Source: Trichopria drosophilae
Taxonomy: Eukaryota > Arthropoda > Insecta > Hymenoptera > Diapriidae
Reading direction: 5' to 3'
Assembly (NCBI GenBank): GCA_030407085.1
Contig: CM059586.1
Coordinates: 101,817,501-101,881,500, forward strand
DNA: 64,000 nucleotides
Shown here piece by piece: positions 58,841 to 64,000 of the stretch. Below the pieces are notes generated by a model that searched no databases, had not been told where the DNA came from, and worked only from the letters and a program-made list of their open reading frames with translations. A program made the translations under genes and the position numbers. Within the stretch, counting starts at the first letter, position 1, and every line of letters begins with the position of its first letter.

Positions 58841-59475
58841 CAGATCATTGATTACAAATCTGATATTAAAATTTCAATCCAAAATGACGACATGGCGGAG
58901 TAATCTTGAAAAATTTATCGAATTTTGTTTAAATTGCTGTCTAGGGGGTTTTGGGATTGCATATAACGATTCTGAAATTAATATTTCAACATTCAAAATG
59001 ACGAAACCGAAATAGTGGACTAATATTTTAAAAATTGGGGATTTTTCTTAAAATTTGTTGTGTTTTTTTGGACTTGCTGATAACGAATCTGATGTTAAAA
59101 TAAAAAATGGCGGATTGAATATGTTAAATGTCTTACCAGAATCATATGTAAGTCTATTTTCGAACTCCAGAATAATAAGTTTTTCAGTTTTTCCAGATTT
59201 TCTGTATAATTTCACTCATTGTAACGACGCAAAAAAACTCCCAAATAATAATTTTTATGAAAATTCGACAATTTTTAACGAATTAATCCGCCATATTCGA
59301 TCTGCCATTTTGAGTTTTGAAATATTAACATCAGATTCCTTATCAGCGACCTAAAAAAGAAACCCACTTAACAAAATATAGGCAAATTTCATGAATTGTC
59401 ATATTTTTCTCTGCCATATTGAATCCGCCATTGAATTTTGAAATTTTAACATCAGATTCGTAATCAGCGACTTTA
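58841..59475. repeat. Inverted array of ~120-bp ATGGCGGA-type units
   Basis: Three units run in one direction, with landmarks GATTACAAATCTGATATTAA (58849), TAACGATTCTGAAATTAAT (58964) and TAACGAATCTGATGTTAAA (59081), each followed about 15 bp later by AAAATGACG or AAAATGGCGG. Two units run in the opposite direction (TGCCATTTTGAGTTTTGAAA near 59300 and TCCGCCATTGAATTTTGAAA near 59424), each ending in CATCAGATTC and TCAGCGAC. The period is about 115-125 bp. Noncoding. Confidence 0.65.
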
Positions 59476-59479
59476 CAAA

Positions 59480-60313
59480 CCTTAATGTTCCAACTCCTTT
59501 CTAAATATTCACAACGCAGTGTTAATCTAGATCGACACCTTTTTTAATTCTTTTTTTTTCAAGTAGGTATTTAAAGTTTGATTTTGTTAAGTCCTTATTT
59601 TGGAGATATGTTTAGAAACGTAAATATTTAAATATTTGTCATAAATGCTTATTTGTTGATAGCGATGAACAAAATATAAAAAACAGTCTTTGTTTTTAAA
59701 TTATGTGCTGGAAGAAAATTTTTACTTAAGTACTTATGTCGAAAATTGTTACTGGGGAGTTTGTTATCGCTAATCACGAATCTTACAACAATAATTGACG
59801 TAAATTAACAATTGATCGAATTTAAATCAAGTTATTTTTTTTTTTTTTTTTTTTGAGGCCGCTGTTTCGGAATATGTCAGATTTTTAACATTTTGAATCA
59901 CAGAGACAGTAATATGATAATGGTAGATAAAATAATAAAAATCGCAACCACGAGATTAACTTTAGGTGATGAAGTTTTAGATTTCGAATTTCGAAACTCT
60001 AAGGTCCGTTTCGAAATCAAGAAGTTTCAATCCAAATTTTGTGTCCGCGGTATTGAATCCGTCATGTTGAATTTTGAAAATCTAAGATTGGATTCGTTTT
60101 CGTCAAAATCCACCAGTAACAAATTTCAACGATTTTTCGTGTAAACAAAACTGTATACTTCACAGAATGAACATAATGTCTTATGAGAAACTGCATTTTT
60201 TAGGACATTAATCAAATATTATGAGACTCGTGCCAAACAGATATTATTAAAATTTATTTAAATAGAAATTGGATAGGTACTGAACATGTTCAATCTAATA
60301 AAACTGTACAAAA
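59480..60313. other. AT-rich sequence with T20 run and one stray repeat unit
   Basis: A homopolymer of 20 T lies at 59835-59854. A diverged ATGGCGGA-type unit lies at about 59990-60110 (GTATTGAATCCGTCATGTTGAA). The frame at 59893-60144 runs through it and is a product of the repeat. Confidence 0.4.
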
Positions 60314-60315
60314 TA

Positions 60316-60459
60316 CAGTAGAACTTCACTTTACCGTTTCTTGCGCTCCTTCCAGTTGTAAGAAGAACTAACCTTACCTGCGCGAAAATACGTGAAGGGA
60401 ATCTCGCTAATAATATGAAGGCGCTAACAAAGTGAAGGCAATAAAGTAAAGTTCTACTG
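60316..60459. repeat. TA-flanked MITE with CAGTAGAACTTCACTTTAC ends (pogo/Tigger-type)
   Basis: A 144-bp element whose ends CAGTAGAACTTCACTTTAC and GTAAAGTTCTACTG are inverted repeats, with TA immediately outside each end (60314-60315 and 60460-60461). Inside, CACTTTACCG is mirrored by AAAGTGAAGG. Noncoding. Confidence 0.8.
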
Positions 60460-60461
60460 TA

Positions 60462-61485
60462 GTGACCATTATATCTTTTCCATCCGCTGCCATTGCTCCC
60501 AACGATTGGTAAAGTTGTACTTCGTAATTTGAAAAAACGTTACATCAATTCCATTAATAAGTTCTGAAAAATCGTTCTGATATATGAAAGGGTTAAAGTT
60601 AAGATCCCATAAAGAAACTAATATTATGTCAACCATAAAGGTTATAATTTTCACTACACTATAGATCATTCCATTTCTATAACTTTCAGTTCTAAATTAA
60701 TAATTCATAAAATAATAATTCAAATCTAAATTCAGTCTATCTAGTTCCATATAGATTTTTGTTCAGAGCAAGGAGTATGGCTACTTCTCAGAATAACCCA
60801 CGAAAGTAGTACATTATAATTTTAAGAAAGCTTGGGACAATAAATACATTAAATCAGAGATCCAAATTATATGGAAGATTTGCGAACGACCGTTCACCAA
60901 TAAAATACCCCTGATATTTAAAAACTTGTAATATTTTCAATCGTAAATTACAACCTGTTAATATGAAAAACTATAAACTATAAGTAATGGGTTTAAAGAT
61001 AATTATTTAGATGAACATTTTTAAAGTGGACGTACATGTCGCAAATCAAATTTCTCAAAAAGAATCCGATGTATGATTTTGATCTTGGCACAGAATATCT
61101 TCTTTTTTATTCTGGAAAACATTCCTGAAAATCATCGTTCTGTGAATTTTGATATTATCTTATTCAAGTTCACGGTGGTAGGTAAACAAAACATCAAATT
61201 CGAAATTAAAACATATATGCAAACCAAGCTTGAGTATCACTACCGGAGATGCTGTTTAATGAATGTTTCGTTGTAAGGTTTTGTTTTCTAACCCCATTGA
61301 ATTGAAAACGTACCAAGCGTCTTAGAACCCTTGAAATACGTTTGAACATTTTCCACGCGTCCATTTTATTGAAAATATTGCCCTGGAGCCAAAATGAAGT
61401 ATTTATGTAACTTTTCAAGGGTAAAGAGAATTGTGGCAAAACTAACAAAAACTGGTGCTAAAATATGACGGTTGTAAACTTTCGT
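60462..61485. other. AT-rich sequence, nothing recognised
   Basis: Short frames on both strands without recognisable motifs. Confidence 0.45.
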
Positions 61486-62280
61486 AGTGTATTTAGCAAT
61501 AAAGAGAGAATAGCGACGCCGCTCTTGTACCGAGCGTCCGTCCGTAAGTTGATCAATAGAGAATAATATCTATGATTACTGTCAACAATGCGATATTCAT
61601 CGTGTAAATAGTCCTCGCGGTGTATATTTAACAAACTCCGATTCAATTAATTTAATTGCGAATCTATTTCGCCGATATGACCGAATGCATCGGGTGTTTC
61701 TACCTAACAGACCCAACTGTGAGTTTTCGTATAAGACCACAAAATAAGTATCTGGATGTACGACACCGAACCGCGTTGTGCATTGATCGGTCAAGAAAGC
61801 GGAGTTGGCAAAGCATTATCTAACGAAATGCGCGCCTTTATTGGCTCGTTCCTGAAGATGCTCAGCTCTCTCATCCAGTTGCGAATGGATTCGAGTAAAG
61901 TACCATTAAGTGAAACCTTCTTCTTCGGGATGGAGGGTCGTGGATCGGCAGTGGGTGGTAGGTAGGTACTGCGGAAAAACACATCCCTTGCGAGACGACG
62001 ACGGTCGATGTCTGTGTGTTGTTTCTGGCTGGCAATAAGAGGGAATGTCCCAGCTTCGCGTCCCGCAAATAGTCCAGAAAACTCTAATGAAGACGTGCCA
62101 AGAGTTTATCTTAGAAGAAGCCAGTCCGCGACGATTGGTCGCTCCCCAGGGGTTGACGATTTCCTGCACGCTACGGATCTGTTTCGCTCTCTGCCAAATT
62201 GATTCGCTCCGATTTCTACATCGTACCAACCCGGAGAACCCCAAAATCCCTAACGAACAGATTTTACTCTAGACTTTAAT
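61486..62280. other. GC-rich island, no recognised gene
   Basis: CpG-bearing DNA with five or more overlapping frames on both strands (for example 61756-61965 plus and 61906-62244 minus). None has a family motif or a clear coding bias over its antisense partner. Candidate conserved noncoding DNA. Confidence 0.35.
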
Positions 62281-63053
62281 GACGTCGAAGTAATCATTTT
62301 TATATTTAATGTAGTCATTATCATTTCAAATTCTGTGTCATGATTATAATTATCCTAATTGAAATTGAAATGATGACATGATATCACGTATTATTTTTCA
62401 TCATTGTTATTTTCCATTTCTAACATGTTAGAAGTCATGGGCAATTACTATAATGAACACTTAAAGGATAACTTGATTCGTTACTGAAAGACTAGTGATT
62501 TGAGAGTACAGGTACCAGTGATTAGAAATCTATTATTTTATCAGCTATGATTATTGTCCTTACCGATATAGGATTAGCGTTTGATTTGATTGTATTCAAC
62601 AAAATTGCGATCATTATTGTGGTTCCTGCATAATGGTTGTCACTTGATGCTGTTTATGCCTTTAAGTATTCTGGATTTCGTGATAATAACAGTAAATCTT
62701 CTGCACAAGCTTGCACAACATTGAATAGTAAGTAAACAGTTTATTGTTAAAAATACACCATTTTATGTTTGTAGGTTTACGTGCTCACTATTTTTCCGAC
62801 CGTTGATAAATATGTATGCACAAATTGTAACAAATTTTCAATCTGCAAGTACATCTCAGAGACATCGATTAGCGTGACAATTGATATCTTTATTTTGCAT
62901 TTAAGACATTCTTATGAAGGCACAGTGGCATTAATACAGACTCCACATATACTCTTTGAGAAATTTGAAACCACAACAAAAAGCGCTGATAGAAATTCAG
63001 TCCTGTTTTATCGTATGCAGTCAATTTTCTATGTTACGTACTTTAAAACTATA
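62281..63053. other. AT-rich sequence, nothing recognised
   Basis: A loose local palindrome (TCATTATCATTTCAAATT against TTGAAATTGAAATGATGACA) lies at 62314-62380. The frame 62781-63077 runs into the following MITE and is not supported. Confidence 0.4.
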
Positions 63054-63055
63054 TA

Positions 63056-63321
63056 CAGTAAAACCCCGCTTACTTGAACAGGGTCGAGCCAGTATTTCCC
63101 CTCCGACCCTGTTTATTTGAATGCTAACAGTTGTCCCCACTTCTCGCGCAATATGGGTATATTCCGGAGTGAGTAGCGCACGCGCAGTGGAATTTGCATC
63201 CGCGTAAGAGCGAGTTGTGGGGGTAAGGGGAAGTAGAAATCGTTCAAATAAACGAGGTTATTTTGTTCAAATAGACGGGGTCTTCAAGAAAGCGAGTATT
63301 CAAGTAAGAGGGGTTTTACTG
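63056..63321. repeat. TA-flanked MITE with CAGTAAAACCCCGCTTACTTGA ends (pogo/Tigger-type)
   Basis: The ends CAGTAAAACCCCGCTTACTTG and CAAGTAAGAGGGGTTTTACTG are inverted repeats abutting TA at 63054-63055 and 63322-63323. Just inside, CGACCCTGTTTATTTGAA is mirrored by TTCAAATAGACGGGGTC. The middle (about 63130-63230) is GC-rich with CGCACGCGCAG. Noncoding. Confidence 0.82.
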
Positions 63322-63323
63322 TA

Positions 63324-64000
63324 CAGCAGAAATGTCCATAAACTAAATAATAACTATCCACAAATCAGTAAATCAGTTTTTTGTTACAAAAATAGAAGAG
63401 ATAATTGAATTGAAGTTCACATATTTGTCTAAAGATTCTACTTAATAACTGTTCAGGAACACTATTCAAAATATTCATGAAATAAATGTGGATTGGAGAA
63501 GGACGCATATCAAATACAGCGAACTGTTTACAATCCTTAACGTATGTTGTTTACGTTTCAAAGTTGTTATTCATTTCATTTCCCGCGGTTCTTGAAAAAT
63601 TGTACCTTGCTATTAAATTAGAAGACAATAATAAGTATCTCGTGAATATTCGATTGGTAAGGATCGCCCGTGTGCATTGTGTCAATTTATTGAAAGTATG
63701 CAAATATGATTTTTAAATTTTCTATTATATCTACATTAAAACTGGACAAAAACTGTCCATGATTTATCCGAAAAATATTTCTAATACATTTTGTTCCACG
63801 TTGATTTTTTTTCTAATTTTGTGAGTTAAACATTAACATTTGATTAAGTAAAGTAGGATTACCTATAAAAATCGTGCACAATGTTTCAATCCTTAAAAAA
63901 GCACTTAAAAGAACTATAGCCCCAAAATGCATAAATACCGGATAGATAATGTATAAAAAATTTACCAGAAATGGATAAAACACGTGCAAATTATCTAGAT
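63324..64000. other. AT-rich sequence, nothing recognised
   Basis: Short frames at 63217-63408 and 63486-63716 show no motif. The first begins inside the MITE. Confidence 0.45.

Noticed and set aside
58841..59475. CRISPR array (regularly spaced repeats)
   Set aside because: Units are about 120 bp, diverged, contiguous and inverted midway, in a eukaryotic background. No repeat-spacer pattern.
59893..60144. 83-codon plus-strand frame
   Set aside because: It runs through a diverged copy of the ATGGCGGA-type unit. The frame is a by-product of the repeat.

Overview
This window is AT-rich nuclear DNA of a eukaryote, most likely an insect. The evidence is the mix of degenerate transposons (Penelope-like, jockey-clade LINE, hAT-, piggyBac- and pogo-type short elements), GGTTAGGTTAGG-like runs, the lack of long open frames, and CpG-bearing GC-rich islands set in a very AT-rich background. 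That alternation is familiar from bees and other Hymenoptera, but the order is an inference, not a demonstration. I found no host protein-coding gene, rRNA or functional tRNA that I can defend. The window reads as an intergenic region or the inside of a very long intron.

Layout. 0-5.5 kb: AT-rich DNA with a TTAA-flanked element, a 250-bp foldback, a tRNA-derived SINE and a 0.95-kb MITE ending in ACACTGAGAAAA. 5.9-8.2 kb: GC-rich island. 8.9-11.1 kb: a long-TIR foldback, then a TTAA element nested in another MITE. 13.8-14.3 kb: a local tandem duplication. 14.9-16.4 kb: GC-rich island. 16.5-17.1 kb: a hAT-type MITE with perfect 8-bp target duplications, split by a 400-bp Penelope-derived insert that has its own 12-bp duplication and a well-preserved hammerhead ribozyme. 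18.1-25.6 kb: AT-rich DNA with two TTAA elements and a 5'-truncated Penelope-like element (PLE). 25.7-31.6 kb: the largest GC-rich island group. 31.9-34.1 kb: four diverged direct copies of an unknown ~200-250-bp unit. 35.7-46.2 kb: more MITEs in AT-rich DNA. 48.5-52.5 kb: repeat clusters, a jockey ORF2 fragment on the minus strand and a second hAT-type MITE. 55.1-57.4 kb: two PLE remnants arranged tail to tail, each followed by a hammerhead motif. 58.8-63.3 kb: an inverted array of ~120-bp units and two more pogo-type MITEs.

How the parts relate. The short elements fall into families with several members here, which lets their ends and target duplications be checked against each other: four TA-flanked CAGTA elements, five TTAA-flanked elements (three clear), two GGCCGGGGAA elements, two GTCGAAAAACC hairpin elements and two GTAAAGTG palindromic elements. 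Nesting gives a relative order of insertion: the hAT-type MITE is older than the Penelope-derived insert inside it, the ACACGGAGAAAA-type element at 10.2 kb is older than the TTAA element inside it, and the PLE at 55-56.5 kb is older than the GTAAAGTG element that splits its endonuclease domain. The most distinctive signals are the hammerhead-bearing Penelope pieces and the unidentified four-copy repeat at 31.9-34.1 kb. Coordinates of diverged repeats are approximate, because all alignments were made by eye.
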